From Cepaea nemoralis (lineage: Eukaryota > Mollusca > Gastropoda > Stylommatophora > Helicidae): DNA of 64,000 nt. A program made the translations under genes and the position numbers. The stretch is from the NCBI GenBank assembly GCA_014155875.1, contig JACEFZ010004220.1:119501-183500 (forward strand). Direction: 5' to 3'. The notes beneath the pieces are model-generated. The model saw only the letters and a program-made list of their open reading frames with translations, had not been told where the DNA came from and searched no databases. Within the stretch, counting starts at the first letter, position 1, and every line of letters begins with the position of its first letter. Positions 10,755 through 22,009 of the stretch are shown piece after piece.

Positions 10755-11135
10755 CCACAACATCCAGTCTGAGAATGGAGGTAGAGGCAGTCACAGCGGT
10801 GTTCCGCTGGATGGAGAATAAACAGTACACGCAGTCGTGATTGTAACGGACTCACAGATTATGCTGAGTAGAAGGAAAGCGGGTATGCTTCTTGCAGAGT
10901 GACATGCTTTAATATTTAAAAAAAAAAAATCAAAGATGGTGAGCATCCTTTGGGTCTTTTCCCCAGGACATGTTGGTGTGCTGGGAAACGAGCATGTGGA
11001 CAAACTGGTTGAATCTCTCTGGGTAGGGTATTGTCCTGTAGGATCGTGTGTATGATGTGGAAGACACACCATCATTGCCTGGGGTGAATGGTGCGGCAGC
11101 GAGAGACCAGAGGATCTGGCCGACACTCAGTTCTC
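10755..11135 (+). pseudogene. RNase H fragment of I-like LINE (copy b)
   Basis: The plus strand carries LRMEVEAVTAVFRWMENK (the RNase H Glu region) from about 10770. After a short A-tract it continues with SILWVFSPGHVGVLGNEHVD. It matches copy a closely but keeps the His of GHVG. Stops and the A-rich interruption at 10915-10930 break it. A 28-bp deletion after TAGGGTATTGT distinguishes it from copy a. Confidence 0.75.
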
Positions 11136-11282
11136 AGATGAAAGGCCATGCGGACAAACATCAGACTGAATCTGGTATAATTGTATTGGGACTCTACACT
11201 GGCTGCTGAAGATGATCACCGTGCTCAGAAGGTCGTAGGTTTGATTTAAGTCTCCGTCAGTCAGTTCGCGTGTACGGTTTTT

Positions 11283-11400
11283 CCGGAGCCACCTGGGGAC
11301 GTCGCCGAAGCTGCGTTCGTGCTTTCAGTGAGCAGTTAGCTGCTATGCTAAGAGAGGCCTAGTTATATGGAATAAAATCCGGTACAATGAACTCGAATGC
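11283..11400 (+). repeat. Shared ~110-bp module, copy 2 (diverged)
   Basis: GACGTCGCCGAAGCTGCG, TTCGTGCTTTCAGTGAGCAG and GGCCTAGTTATATGGAATAAAAT line up with the copies at 7.7, 19.9 and 34.4 kb. Confidence 0.5.
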
Positions 11401-12569
11401 TTTTAACACCGTTAACTTTGTGTTAACGTCGATGCTGCCTAATATTAGTTAAATCCATATTGTGATAGATTTCCCTTGCTCTCTTGTACTAGGTTCGAGA
11501 CTTGATAATAGACTACCTACAGCCCGTGGGGAGGGGGGACATCAGCAATCCAGGCCTAGTCCTTACGTGTTGTGCTGAATCAGGCCTGGTTATATCCACA
11601 CATTATTCTCCACAGATGTAATCTCTCAATACCGTCGTTGCACACCCCTCTAGAGGATGAGCACGGAGAGGGGCGGGAGAGATCTGCAGAAGTCCTGGTG
11701 GAGATGGTACGTCGATGCCGGGTCGGGAGAGAAGTCTCCACACAAGCCTCACTCCCAGATTTGCAAGATCTTCTTCAGGGCTCAACCAACTTGAACATCA
11801 AAAGCATCGGACTTAAGGTTTAAGAAAGAGTTCTCCGAACAATCAAGGGTCAAGTAGGTCAGGAACGTATGGCAGGTCTAGCAAACCGGTAGGGAATTGA
11901 GTTGATTCTAGAAACATGCTCATAAATCATGGAGGAAATTAGAGAAATACGCTAGTTACAGGCACTGGGGACTTCAATAACACCTCCCCACGACGCATGA
12001 GTACACAGTGGCAACAATACTAACATCAGATGGAATATGCACGTGTGCTGATTCCGAGTTAGTGTGTCCAACCTCTACACAGGTCAGTTGGACTAAAATG
12101 TTTACTTCTCGTCCTTGATTTTGGGAAGTAAATTACAAATATCTCTTAAGTCGGAGTGGGCTCGCCTGATGGCCAGGTACACTGGTAACAGGGAAAGCTA
12201 ATCCACACGCAAAAATCAGTCCAGTGCAGTAGAAGCGGAAGACGTGTATGGACTACGCTTGAGTTCAAAACCGGCGAGAGAAAAACATAAAAGAGCACAA
12301 GAGATCAAGCAAAAGCTGAATATGAGAAAATGAACAGTATCTCATGCAATGAATAGCTTCCACTGAATGCCAGACACAGCATACTAGATGTTATGGAGAA
12401 CCTGTCATGTTGTATGGCAGCGTATCATGAAAGGTGATAGAGCAAATTAGGAAGAGCTTGGGAGAAGATACGATGCGGTTAATGAGACGAATGTTGTTAA
12501 TGACTTGGACAGCCAAAGTATCTAACAAAGATTTCCTGGAAAAAATGTAATTCGCTGCATATTGCATCA
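11401..12569. other. Stretch without a recognised gene
   Basis: No motif, exon or repeat that I can name. Open frames are under 85 codons and carry no domain signature. Confidence 0.45.
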
Positions 12570-12672
12570 TTATGGACTGTAAAATACATTTTTTAATGAT
12601 ATTATGTACTTCATTTTTCAAATTTGTTCTACATACAAAGCGTAGTGAGACTTTACAAACACCCGTTATAAG
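12570..12672 (+). mobile_element. 3' end of a Tc/mariner-like transposon
   Basis: TTTTTTAATGATATTATGTA, then CAAATTTGTTCTACATACAAAG and AGACTTTACAAACACCCG match 45673-45745, just downstream of the broken transposase at 44.7-45.6 kb. Only the non-coding terminus is left. Confidence 0.65.
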
Positions 12673-12689
12673 AAAGAGTCACAAATCAT

Positions 12690-12912
12690 GTGATGGTAAT
12701 ATAATTAGAACAGGCGCACTGGAAAACATTGTGACGACGGCAAAGATCGGTGTTATAAGAGGCTGAAGCAGGCCGAGACAAATGATGCTGGAGCTGGATG
12801 GCCTGAGGCGGCGCCATGCAGGATTATCATCAGCGGAGTTGTTCCAAATCACGAAGGATCAAAATATGTGCAGATGCGTTAAAGCCTACGTCAGTTGGCA
12901 GAACACATGCTG
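12690..12912 (+). mobile_element. RTE-2 C-terminal fragment
   Basis: The plus strand encodes TGALENIVTTAKI, then after a frame slip MMLELDGLRRRHAGLSSAEL. These match the RTE C-terminal motifs LENIVTTGKI(K/E)G and MMLDGLRRWHGGISSADL of the fragment at 35.3 kb. It is a remnant with stops. Confidence 0.7.
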
Positions 12913-13563
12913 GAATGAAATGTTCTTTATTCTTCAGAATGTTATCAGCTTCGACAACATTCTATATTTTTCTTGAGGTTTGTTGTTGCAAACGTTTGAA
13001 CGTATCCGTTGTTTACGGTCTTTGGGTTTTGTTGCCATTAGATTTGTTGCCATTTCATTACATCCTACATCAACTCCTCCACATAAGAATGGTTTACACA
13101 CATAAAAGAACCTCCTACCCACACAAGAAAAGAAACACAACAATGCAGATCCTCATGCTGAACATAGACAAGTCCTCGCTGAGTGTCCAAGATAAGCTAT
13201 TTGCTTACAGACAACAGAACAAGCAAGCGAAATTTGTTCTAGCCTCCTTTTGCAGTAAACAAAATCAATATAGTTGAATAACTAATCTTTTTAGTTTCAA
13301 GCCAAGCTGGATTGGCGGGCATAGGCGCTTTCACGTGAGGTCTCTCTCTACAGGCACCTCACACGGGCAGATGTCTGGAGGTGGGGACATTCTTCTCAGA
13401 TGTTCAGCGTTTGGACCGGGTCGGGGGTTTCGCGCGCAAGTTTTCGTCAGTTGATGAGACAAGGGACAGCATGCACACTGCGTGATTAATGGTTCTTGGT
13501 CGTGTACTGTTGGTGGCAGAGCGCAGTGGTAAGTTAATGTCATTTTATTGGCACTGTTAGAAT
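12913..13563. other. Stretch without a recognised gene
   Basis: I see only short open frames and no repeat family. It ends at the TAC microsatellite. Confidence 0.45.
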
Positions 13564-14010
<447 letters not shown>

Positions 14011-14110
14011 AAATTGTAAGACCACTGCGTCAGCAAAAACAGCTATAAGTTTTGCAGTTACTATTACTCATTCTGTCAAATCCCCCTCTTCCTTCTTCTT
14101 ATTCACCGTA

Positions 14111-14229
14111 TTCTCCTCCTCCTCCTCCGCCTTCGCCTCCGCCTCCTCCTCCTCTTCCTTCTTCTTCTTCTTCTTCTTCTTCTTCTTCTTCTTCTTCTTC
14201 TTCTTCTTCTTCTTCTTCTTCTTCTTCTT
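14111..14229. repeat. (CTC)n to (TTC)n compound microsatellite
   Basis: CTC/CGC triplets pass into pure TTC at about 14157 and end at 14229. One strand is entirely pyrimidine. Confidence 0.9.
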
Positions 14230-14511
14230 GTGGGTTGGCGGGGAGTAGATGTGTTTGTGTTTTGGTGCGCATGTGTGTGAGTGTGTGTGTATGCAAGAAG
14301 GAAGCGAGAGTTGAGCGCACGCATGTCAAGCAAAATGATATTCCATAGTGTTTTGTGTATTCTCATCTCTTATATTATAATTTTGTATGCCACTTAATAT
14401 AATCATGTATAATACGAACACATGCACATTACTGCAGAGTGAGTGAGAGATTTAGTGTGAGTGAGAGAGAGAGTGAGTGAGTGAGTGAGAGAGAGTGTGT
14501 GTGTGTGTGTA

Positions 14512-14512
<1 letters not shown>

Positions 14513-14580
<68 letters not shown>
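14513..14580. repeat. (GA)n microsatellite
   Basis: Pure AG repeat, preceded by GTGAGTGAGTGA and TGTGTGTG stretches from about 14430. Confidence 0.9.
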
Positions 14581-14582
<2 letters not shown>

Positions 14583-14744
14583 GAATTGCATCACTATTTT
14601 TTTCGCTACACAATGTATATGTACAATTTTTCTCAAATTTTTACAATTTTCGCGAGAATGCCCACGACAATCGTCAGTGTATGTTTGTGTAAAGTGTGGG
14701 AGTTTGTTCATACTAGTTTCAGTGATTACTGAGGCATCATGTAA

Positions 14745-16545
14745 GTCTAGATGTGAGGATGTGTGTGTGTGTGAGTGTGTATGTGGGGCATGTGTGTGTG
14801 GGGATGATTGTGTGGAGGGGTTTTGAATGGGGGATGTGTTGTGGGTGGGGGGGGAGGATGTGTTGTGGGTGGGGGATATGTGTATGGGTGAGGGATGTGT
14901 GTAGGTGGGGGATATTTGGGTGGATTGGTGGAAGTATGTGGATGTTGGTATGAGGGGTTGTGTTGTTGGGGAATGCGTATGTGGGTGGTTGAGTGGGTGA
15001 GGGATGTGTGGGTTGAGGGATGGGTGTTTGATGGGTGTGGGGGATGGGTGAGAGGATGTGTGTGTGGGTGGGTGGGTGTGGGTGGATGGAGGATATATGT
15101 GTGGGTGGTGAGTGTGTTTGTAGATGGGGGATGTGTGGATGGGGAGATGTGTGTCTGTGGGTGAGGGGTGTGTGGGTGGGTATGTGAATGAGGGGATGTG
15201 TGTGGGGTTGGATGTTGTGTGGGAGGGGAGATTTATGTGGGTGAGGGGTGTGTGCGAGGGTGGGGGAGTTGTAATTGGGTGCTGGATGTGCGGGTGGGTA
15301 AAGGATGTATGTGATGGTGAGGAATGTGTGTTTGGCCGGGTGGTTAGGGCGTTTGAGTGTGGGTGGGTAGATGGGAGATGTATGTGTTGATGGTTGGGTG
15401 GGAATGAGTAGGTGTGAGTGGTTGAGGGATGAGTACATGAGTGGATGGATGTGTGTGTGGGGATGAGAGTATGGGTGGGGATGTGTGTGTGGATGGAAAG
15501 ATGTGAGCGGGTTGGGGACGTGTGTGGTGGGGGATGTGTGAGTGGGTGGGTGGGGAGGTGTCGATGAGTGTGGAATGTGTGGGTAGGTGGGGGTTCTGTC
15601 GGTGGGTGCGGAGATGAGTGGATGGTGGGATGTGTGTGCGGGTGGGTGGAGGGATGTGTGTAAGGATGGGACGTGTGTGGATGGGTGGAGGGATACGTGT
15701 AACGATGGGGCGTGTCTGGGTTGGGGACGTGTGTGGGTGGGTGGAGGGATGTGTGTAAGGATGGGGCGTGTGTGGGTGGGTGGAGGGATGTGTGTAAGGA
15801 TGGGGCGTGTGTGGGTGGGTGGAGGGATATGTGTAACGATGGGGCGTGTCTGGGTGGGGAGTATGTGGGTTGAGAGTATGTGGGGGGGGGGGGGGGGGGT
15901 GATAGATGTATGGGAGGGGGATGTGTGTTTGGGTTGGTGTGTTTGTGTGGGTGTTGATGGGTAGTGGTATGTACGTGTGTTGGGGGGTGGAGTATGTGTG
16001 GGTGTGTGTGGGTAGGGGTGGAGGATGTATGTGTGTGGGTGGGTGTGATGAGTTGTGTGTAGGGGGAGTGGGGGATGTGTATATGCGGGGGGATGTATGT
16101 GTCGGTGGGGGATGTGTGTAGGAGGAGGATGTGTGTGTGGCTGGGGAATGTATGTGTGGTTGGTGGGGTGTGTGGATGGATGTGAAATGTGTGGGTGGGT
16201 GGGGAAATGTGTGTATGTGGATGGGAATATGTGAGGGTATGGGTGAGTGATGTGTGAGTGGGTGAGGGATGTGTGTGTTTGAGGGGTATTGTGTGGTTGG
16301 GGGTATATGGGTTGGTGGAACATGTGTGTGTGCGTGAGTTTGTGTGGGTTAGGGTATGTGTGAGTGGGTGGGGATGTCGGTGAGGGATGTGTGTGTGAGT
16401 GGTTGTGAGATGTCTGGGCTGGTGAGGGGATGTATGAGTAGGTGGAGGGATGTGTGGTGGGTGGGTTATGTGTGAGTGGGTGAGGGATGTGTGTGTGGGT
16501 TGGTGCGGGATGTCTGTGTGGGAGGGGGGATGTGTCACATAACAT
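14745..16545. repeat. 1.8-kb TG/GGGTG-rich minisatellite
   Basis: The plus strand is almost wholly G and T with regular A, in irregular units around GGATGTGTGTGGGTGGG. A cleaner ~48-bp unit (GTGGAGGGATGTGTGTAAGG plus GGGGCGTGTGTGGGTGG) repeats at 15650-15860. A G-run lies at 15883-15899. The long minus-strand frame rich in Thr, His and Pro that spans it is a by-product of stop-poor repeat sequence. Confidence 0.9.
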
Positions 16546-16559
16546 GATAATATGCATTG

Positions 16560-16723
16560 TTTATGCTTACAACATTCATTTGACAATGTTTTTTTTCCTA
16601 TGTGAATGTATCATGCACTGTTGATGAAAGAAAGATGAGTGATTGGAAGGGCCGAATGTAAGACAGGCCTACGTGCCCAATTTGTAACCCTTTTAAAATA
16701 AAGTTCAATTCAATTCAGTTCAA
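16560..16723 (+). mobile_element. 3' UTR fragment of an L2-like LINE
   Basis: GGGCCGAATGTAAGACAGGC, CTACGTGCCCAATTTGTAAC and CTTTTAAAATAAAGTTC match the 3' end of the L2-like elements (compare 38225-38285 and 45870-45935). The 3' repeat here is AATTC-based and runs straight into a TTC microsatellite. Confidence 0.75.
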
Positions 16724-16831
16724 TTCTTCTTCTTCTTCTTCTTCTTCTTCTTCTTCTTCTTCTTCTTCTTCTTCTTCTTCTTCTTCTTCTTCTTCTTCTT
16801 CTTCTTCTTCTTCTTCTTCTTCTTCTTCTTC
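16724..16831. repeat. (TTC)n microsatellite at a LINE 3' end
   Basis: Pure TTC for about 108 bp, continuous with the LINE tail. It probably expanded from the tail. Confidence 0.95.
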
Positions 16832-16849
16832 TACTAATTTCAAGTGCCT

Positions 16850-17584
16850 GGTCTAAACCCCACTTCAGCGATCATGAAGCCTCTGTCGTTTGATCAGTTG
16901 ATATTGTTTACAATTATTATATTGTATCCAGCTTTTCCTTTACGCTCTCTACGTATGTATTTCTCTGTGCCTTTATTGAGCTCTGATGCCCAGTAGTTGC
17001 CCCACATATGGCTAATTGTTTTATCCCATCTCTTCAATTGCTATGCCCATCAATTTCATGTGTTGTTTCTCTATGGTTTTATTCTATAATCTTGTAACAA
17101 ATTCAGTTCCAAATACCCCAGCGTTTGTTGTCTTCTCTGTCCATGATAATCTCTATATTCTTCTCCAAAACTACTCCCGATCGTTCCTTCACCATTTCAT
17201 CGCTGTTAATACTACTGCCATTAAGTTTCTAAGATAAAAACACGTTGACAACAATTTATATATATGTGAAGTAACGGCGTGTAACGTGTGTGTCGTGTGT
17301 TTGGTTTACTACTCAGATATACTGAGGCTTTAGCAATTAGGCGGTTCCAGCCAGTTTTGTGCAAACATAAAGAGTTCATTGAACACTAAAATTACCGTGT
17401 GGATAACAAATGCTCTACATTTGAACAATACCTGTGAATGAGTGTTTTAATTGATTACAGCCAACGTAATATTTATTTATTCACGCTTATAAATCTGCAA
17501 TATGCACCTGGCGAGATGCAGCGAAATATGTCAGACAATAAATCGTGCAACATGTTGTTTGTGACTTCTCTGTTTAAATTAATT
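16850..17584. other. Stretch without a recognised gene
   Basis: AT-rich with short open frames only. No element family recognised. Confidence 0.4.
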
Positions 17585-17850
17585 AAACTAAAAGTTAGTT
17601 GCATATCCTTTACGGGGCGTTTCAGTCAACCCCAGAATTTTTTTTTTGGCTGTGTGATTTCTTGGCAAGTTTACGTTCAGTAGTTTACCATTGCTTTATG
17701 AACGACCGGCACTCATACCATGTTATAAAAAACATAACACAAGGCGGTCTGCTGCCAAATTCTCCTTCCCCTTCCCCAGCTGTGTTTCGAATGGGGTATG
17801 CGGGATTATGAATAGTGTCTGTAACCTCTTTGCCACGGAGCCGGGATTAT
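17585..17850 (-). mobile_element. tRNA-derived SINE, full-length type
   Basis: On the minus strand the head has an A-box-like GCTCCGTGGCAAAGAGGTTA and a B-box-like CCCATTCGAAACACAG. Then come GCAGACCGCCTTGTG, a middle part, and the shared core (CTACTGAACGTAAACTTGCC, CCAAAAAA, CTGGGGTTGACTG, CCTGTAAAGGATATGCAACT). The same order appears at 50.7, 50.95 and 58.8 kb. Confidence 0.8.
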
Positions 17851-18740
17851 GTATAGTGAAACGTTTTTTTACATCTGGCATAGCAAAATGGCATAGCTGG
17901 CTAGAAAACATCTAGAAAAGGAACAACAACATCTAGAAATATCTGCATGCATGGCGGCTGGGTGTGTCGCAGAAGTGGCCGGTTTTCTGCCTTATGCAGA
18001 AATGTGTGGCTGCTGGTCTTCTAGTGACTGCCGTTTCCATCGATGATGAACTGTATTTTCGTAGAGGACTTTTGTGTTGGCATTCTGGCAACGGCATTAT
18101 GTACAGCGAAATGTTGTTGTTGTTGTTGTTGTTGTTTTTTTTTACATCTGTTCGAATTTGTTTTGCAGCGTGAACTACATTTCGGAAGAAAAAATGGCGT
18201 GACTGGCTAGAAAACAATCTAGAAACGGAACAATAGCATCTAGAAATATCGAGACTTTATAGGCTAACATCTGGTTGGGATAGTGACTGCCGCTTCCATC
18301 AAGGATGAACTGCATGTTTCGTAGAGGGCTTTTGTGTTGGCATTCTGGCGACGGAATTATGTACAGTGAAAGTTTTTACATATGTCCGAGGTTGTTTTAT
18401 TGCGTGAACTGCATTTCGGAGATAAAATAGCGTGGCTGGCTAGAAAACTTCTAGAAACGGAACATCAATATCTAGAAACATCGAGATTTTATAGGTGAAC
18501 ATCTGCTTGGGAAAGTGACTGCCACTTCCATCAAGGATGAATGTTTCGTGGAGGACTTTTGTGGTGACATTCTGGTGGCGTCATTATGCACAGTTTGTCT
18601 GAGCGGGCTGTCGTTTGTCGAGACTCCTGTCTTTTCCTTTTTTTCACATGGGGCAGTGAGGAACATTTTATGTAGTATTCACTGGCACATAAACTGAGCA
18701 TAATGGGGACGACCCGTTGCTGTGATGGTGGAACCGCGAC
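17839..18740 (+). repeat. (AACT)-type element with three internal ~230-260-bp tandem units
   Basis: Blocks beginning GTGACTGCCG/A at 18024, 18283 and 18515 are tandem copies. Each contains TTCCATC...GATGAA, TTTTGTGTTGGCATTCTGGC and ATTATG(T/C)ACAG. Between them are GGCTAGAAAAC...CTAGAAACGGAACA and ATCTAGAAA motifs. The last unit runs into GGGGCAGTGAGGAACATTTT and GGGGACGACCCGTTGC, exactly as in the single-unit element at 34498-34730. A (TTG)n plus T-run at 18114-18150 interrupts the first unit. Confidence 0.75.
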
Positions 18741-18752
18741 TGAACTGGACTG

Positions 18753-18934
18753 AACAATTCTAACACGCCAGCCTCACACAATTATTGCACTCAACAATTC
18801 TAAAACGTCAGCCCTCTCACACAATTATTGCACTCAACAAATGTAAAACGTCAGCCCTCTCACACAATTATTGCACCCAACCATTTTAATACGCCAGTCC
18901 TCTCACACAATTATTGCACTCAACAAATCTAACA
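18753..18934. repeat. 43-44-bp tandem repeat, four copies
   Basis: The core TCACACAATTATTGCACTCA followed by ACAA(T/A)TCTAAAACGTCAGCC recurs four times with few changes. Confidence 0.85.
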
Positions 18935-19038
18935 TATGTATTCTTTCCACAGAAACAAACATGGGGGTCAGAGATGCGATCGTGTCGACGTGGATATGTA
19001 TTCTGTGGGTAAGTTTTTTGTGTTGTCTTTTACATCGA

Positions 19039-19610
19039 TCATATTCTCTTCAACCATGTATTGGAGTATCGAATCACGTCACACCACATTGGGCATTCCC
19101 ATACGTGCTCAGTGCTCCGATGCAGCAGCCATCCCCCAGTGTTTCTGCTCGCTGTTTCCATGAGGAGTTGGTTAGGGTATCGCATCTCTTTACCTCGAAG
19201 GCGGCATTGGCGTGCTTGATCAGGCTTCAACCCCCAATTCGTGTCTTTCGGCTAAGCGTCGGAGCCTTGTCAGTCTCCAGCCGAGTCCGTATTGTATTGA
19301 TTATATCAGCCTTGTCCCTGCTTCATCCCGAGTGTATTGGTGGATAATTTGCCAGCTGGTCTGCGCGCCTTTAACTCCATCATGTCCCGGTGCGTACACC
19401 CACGCGAGTTATGTAAAGCGCGGCTTCCGAATGCTGTCTATCCATTCGGAGCTGAAACTGTCGGTTGTAATTTTCCGTATCACGGTATGGGATCTGATAT
19501 CAATGTCAACTGTGCGACTTCCCGTTTTGCAGTCCATGGCAGTGCTCTGGAGGACAGGGGTGATAGAGCGTAGGTTCTCAAAGGTTGTTTCATGCAAGGC
19601 CCGCATTGAA
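19039..19610 (-). pseudogene. RNase H end of an I-like LINE, related subfamily
   Basis: The minus strand encodes TFENLRSITPVLQSTAMDC (RNase H Glu region equivalent) and SHTVIRKITTDSFSSEWIDSI, aligning with the EWLASL segment of the 39.7-kb LINE. Further 3' is WLLHRSTEHVWECPMWCDVI, matching the C-terminal LRWLLRMG...WECPECCDV. The catalytic residues are not all preserved and frames shift. A similar remnant lies at 50.13-50.54 kb in the same orientation. Confidence 0.65.
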
Positions 19611-19934
19611 GACGCAAATATATAACACGGGCATAAAGAAGAGCCAAATGTAAAACGCTGCCATTTTAAAAATTGATCTAGGCTCCCAGGCCGACCCAGC
19701 GTTAACTGGGTAGCGGGAAATATCGCGGCAAGTCAAGGTGACCGGCCTGATATTGACCACATGATCCCTGTAGAGTCGATTGGTCTGTACAACTATGAGT
19801 CTAGCACCATATACCCAATACGTTTATCTGACTTTACTATAACCACTGACATGTCACGTGATGATGTCTGTATATACTCATAACATTATATGTATACTAA
19901 CAGCAATAGCCAGAGGATCGATTTTATTGCACCG

Positions 19935-20060
19935 TGTTTTATCCCATATGACTAGGTCTCTTTCCGCGGGCCGGTCTGCCTTAAGCGTCGCACAAAGCAC
20001 GAATTCCGTAGCTCCAGCGACGACCCCTAGGAGGTCTCCGAGAAAACTGCACTCTTAAAC
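19935..20060 (-). repeat. Shared ~110-bp module, copy 3
   Basis: On the minus strand: GGGGTCGTCGCTGGAGCTAC, GGAATTCGTGCTTTGTGCGA, GCGGAAAGAGACCTAGTCAT, ATGGGATAAAACACGG. These match the copies at 7.7, 11.3 and 34.4 kb block for block. Confidence 0.65.
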
Positions 20061-20120
20061 CAAATGACAGAGCTCAGAATCGAACCCACAAGCTTTGGAA
20101 CCTGAGACATTCGACAGCTT
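20061..20120 (-). repeat. tRNA-like head (SINE or tRNA pseudogene)
   Basis: The minus strand reads GGGGTGAAGCTGTCGAATGT...CAAAGCTTGTGGGTTCGATTC, with an acceptable B-box GGGTTCGATTC. It lacks a foldable acceptor stem, so it is not a functional tRNA gene. Confidence 0.45.
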
Positions 20121-20344
20121 CACCCCAAAATTCAAGTTTAGTTGTAAACTCAAAACAACGTTTTCCCGTAGTGGATTTGACTAACGAAGACACAAACAAT
20201 AGATTGCACGATGCATTTAAGTTGAAGGATTTATCTAATCGCTTTAGTTTATGTTGTGTGATGTCTGCAGTATGTACCTGATGAGATGCAGCAATATATG
20301 CCAGGCAATAAATCGTGCAATCTATTGTTTGTGTCTTCGTTATT

Positions 20345-20575
20345 CAAACTCTTTTCCTTGTTACAACTGACATCTTCTTATTGGTCAATATGTTTTTTCA
20401 TCTTGAATAAGGCTACCTTCACCATGCCGATACTTGTTCTAATCTCGTCAAGACACCTTCCATCAGACGTTATGACTTTTCCAGATATTTTCCGGTTCAC
20501 GTGTTTAACAATATCCCAATTTACCCGCAGATGCTTCCGGTAAGATGGCGACGACGTAGTGGCGTCTTGTTCAGA
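20345..20575 (-). pseudogene. RTE-1 RT C-terminal fragment
   Basis: The minus strand encodes VITSDGRCLDEIRTSIGMVK, which aligns with VITSDGRCLEEIRTRIAMAK of the other copies, then KMKKHIDQ. It is cut off on both sides. Confidence 0.75.
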
Positions 20576-20649
20576 AGGCACCATTTTAGTGTTTTTATAT
20601 GGAGGATGTTCTATTATTTTGTATTCGTCTGAGGAAGTTATTCATAAGA

Positions 20650-21147
20650 AACCACGGAAGGCAGGTGGTGGATGAAATTTTGAGGGCAGCCGACAGATAG
20701 TTGTTGGTTATGGTCTCAAGTTTCGCGGCGACAGGCAGAAGATCTCTTTATCGAGACACTGGCTGCAGTCACTGGCCAATATGGTCACTGCCAGGAAGGA
20801 AAGCAACGGCAAACTACCTTCTTTGAAGTTGCCTAGTTTATCATTATTCGCCTAATTATTGAATATCACAAAAAAGGACAGGGACAATGAAAGTAGCAAC
20901 ACGGAATGTTCGGTCGTTAAGCGAACGACAGAAAATTAGATAACATCAAACAAGAAATGGAAAGAGAGAAGATTAATATATTAGGAATGTGCAGGACGAG
21001 ATGGACAGGGGCAGGTATTAAGACAGGGGAATTTTAAGATTATTTATTCTGGGGGAGAAGAACGGCAAAGAAGTGTAACAATTATCTTGGATCGGCGAAC
21101 ATCAAAATCCTTTCAAGGATATTGGGCTGTGTCAGACAGGGTCATCA
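20650..21147 (+). mobile_element. RTE-1 5' end: 5' UTR plus endonuclease start
   Basis: The region 20690-20880 matches, in reverse complement, the sequence blocks at 22020-22180 and 31310-31450 (GCCGACAGATAGTTGTTGGT, GGTCACTGCCAGGAAGGAAA). It is followed at 20887 by MKVATRNVRSL, the apparent start of the ORF, then (frame-slipped) MERE K-INILGM, RWTGAGI and the SGGE region. This gives the only view of the RTE-1 N-terminus in the window. The copy stops at a (CAT)n run that begins an opposed RTE-2 3' end. Confidence 0.75.
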
Positions 21148-21200
21148 TCATCATCATCATCAAGTGCCATGCCAGCTGGCGTAGGTTATTGCCTATAAGC
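21148..21200 (-). mobile_element. RTE-2 3' terminus with (ATG)n tail
   Basis: CATCATCATCATCATCATCA followed by AGTGCCATGCCAGCTGGCGT is the same tail and terminus seen at 35326-35356. It is read on the minus strand and abuts the RTE-1 5' fragment. Confidence 0.55.
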
Positions 21201-21380
21201 AATCTATTGTATTGTAGCTGTCTGCATTTTGTATAGTTTTTGCGAGTTTAAAAGCGTTTCTGTTGACGAGGAGTTAATCAATTTAATTTCTGATCTTTTT
21301 GTCAGGACTCTTCCATGTTCATAATCTCCTTGAATGTTGTTGATTCTAGGTGTTGCTAATAACCATAGCATGCCCCTTGC

Positions 21381-21850
21381 TCACTGTACAAGTCTGCAAT
21401 CTCTTTCATTACCTTGGCTTAGCTCATTCTTGCCTGTTATGTATCCATCTTGTTGATTTCCAACTTTAGCGCTTAAGTCCTCCATTGTGATATTTAACTC
21501 TGAGTATTTGCGCTTCTTGAAAACTTTATACAAATCCTTATAAAATTCATCGATGCAGTCATCACCGCTGCAGTCATTACCGCTGCCTGTTGTTAGTGCA
21601 TAAACTTGGATGATGTTGAGATTAAAGGCCTTCTCCTTAACTTTACCAGTAATATTCTGTCTGACACAATCCATTAATATCCCTTACATGGATTTTGATC
21701 TCTCCATATCCAATAAAAGGGCTACATATTGTTTCTTTCCACCAGAGCTAATTATTTTATGTTCCTCGGATGTTATCATGCCAGCCCATTTCCACCTGGA
21801 CTCACACATACTTGAAATGTTTTATTCATTCTTCTAATTTCTTCCTTGTT
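21381..21850 (-). pseudogene. RTE endonuclease fragment, diverged
   Basis: The minus strand encodes TSEEHKIISSGGKKQYVALL, then NLNIIQVYALTTGSGNDCSG and DEFYKDLYKVFKKRKYSELN. These align with GEDYKIIYSGGEEQQRGVAT and NIIQVYAPTSECSEESIEEF of the 60.5-kb copy. An internal stop and frame change lie near 21685. The GDFN catalytic stretch is missing. Confidence 0.7.
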
Positions 21851-22009
21851 TCTCCAATTTGCCATCTACACACGCAGTTCCAACGTCCTACGTCCCCGTT
21901 ATAAGTAATGTTAGTCTTCTGCTCTCAATCGCTTGCTGGCAGTCTGGAGTCACCTGGTTCACATGACTAACCCCTACCAGGCGAGACTGCTAGATCACCC
22001 ATTTACGCC

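Noticed and set aside
14403..16586. Minus-strand open frames of 727 and 606 codons rich in Thr, His, Pro
   Set aside because: They lie entirely over the TG/GGGTG minisatellite. Two different frames are open at once and no domain exists, so stop-poor repeat sequence explains them.
17438..17683. Small membrane-protein-like frame of 81 codons
   Set aside because: Its second half overlaps an antisense SINE and the rest shows no motif or conservation signal.
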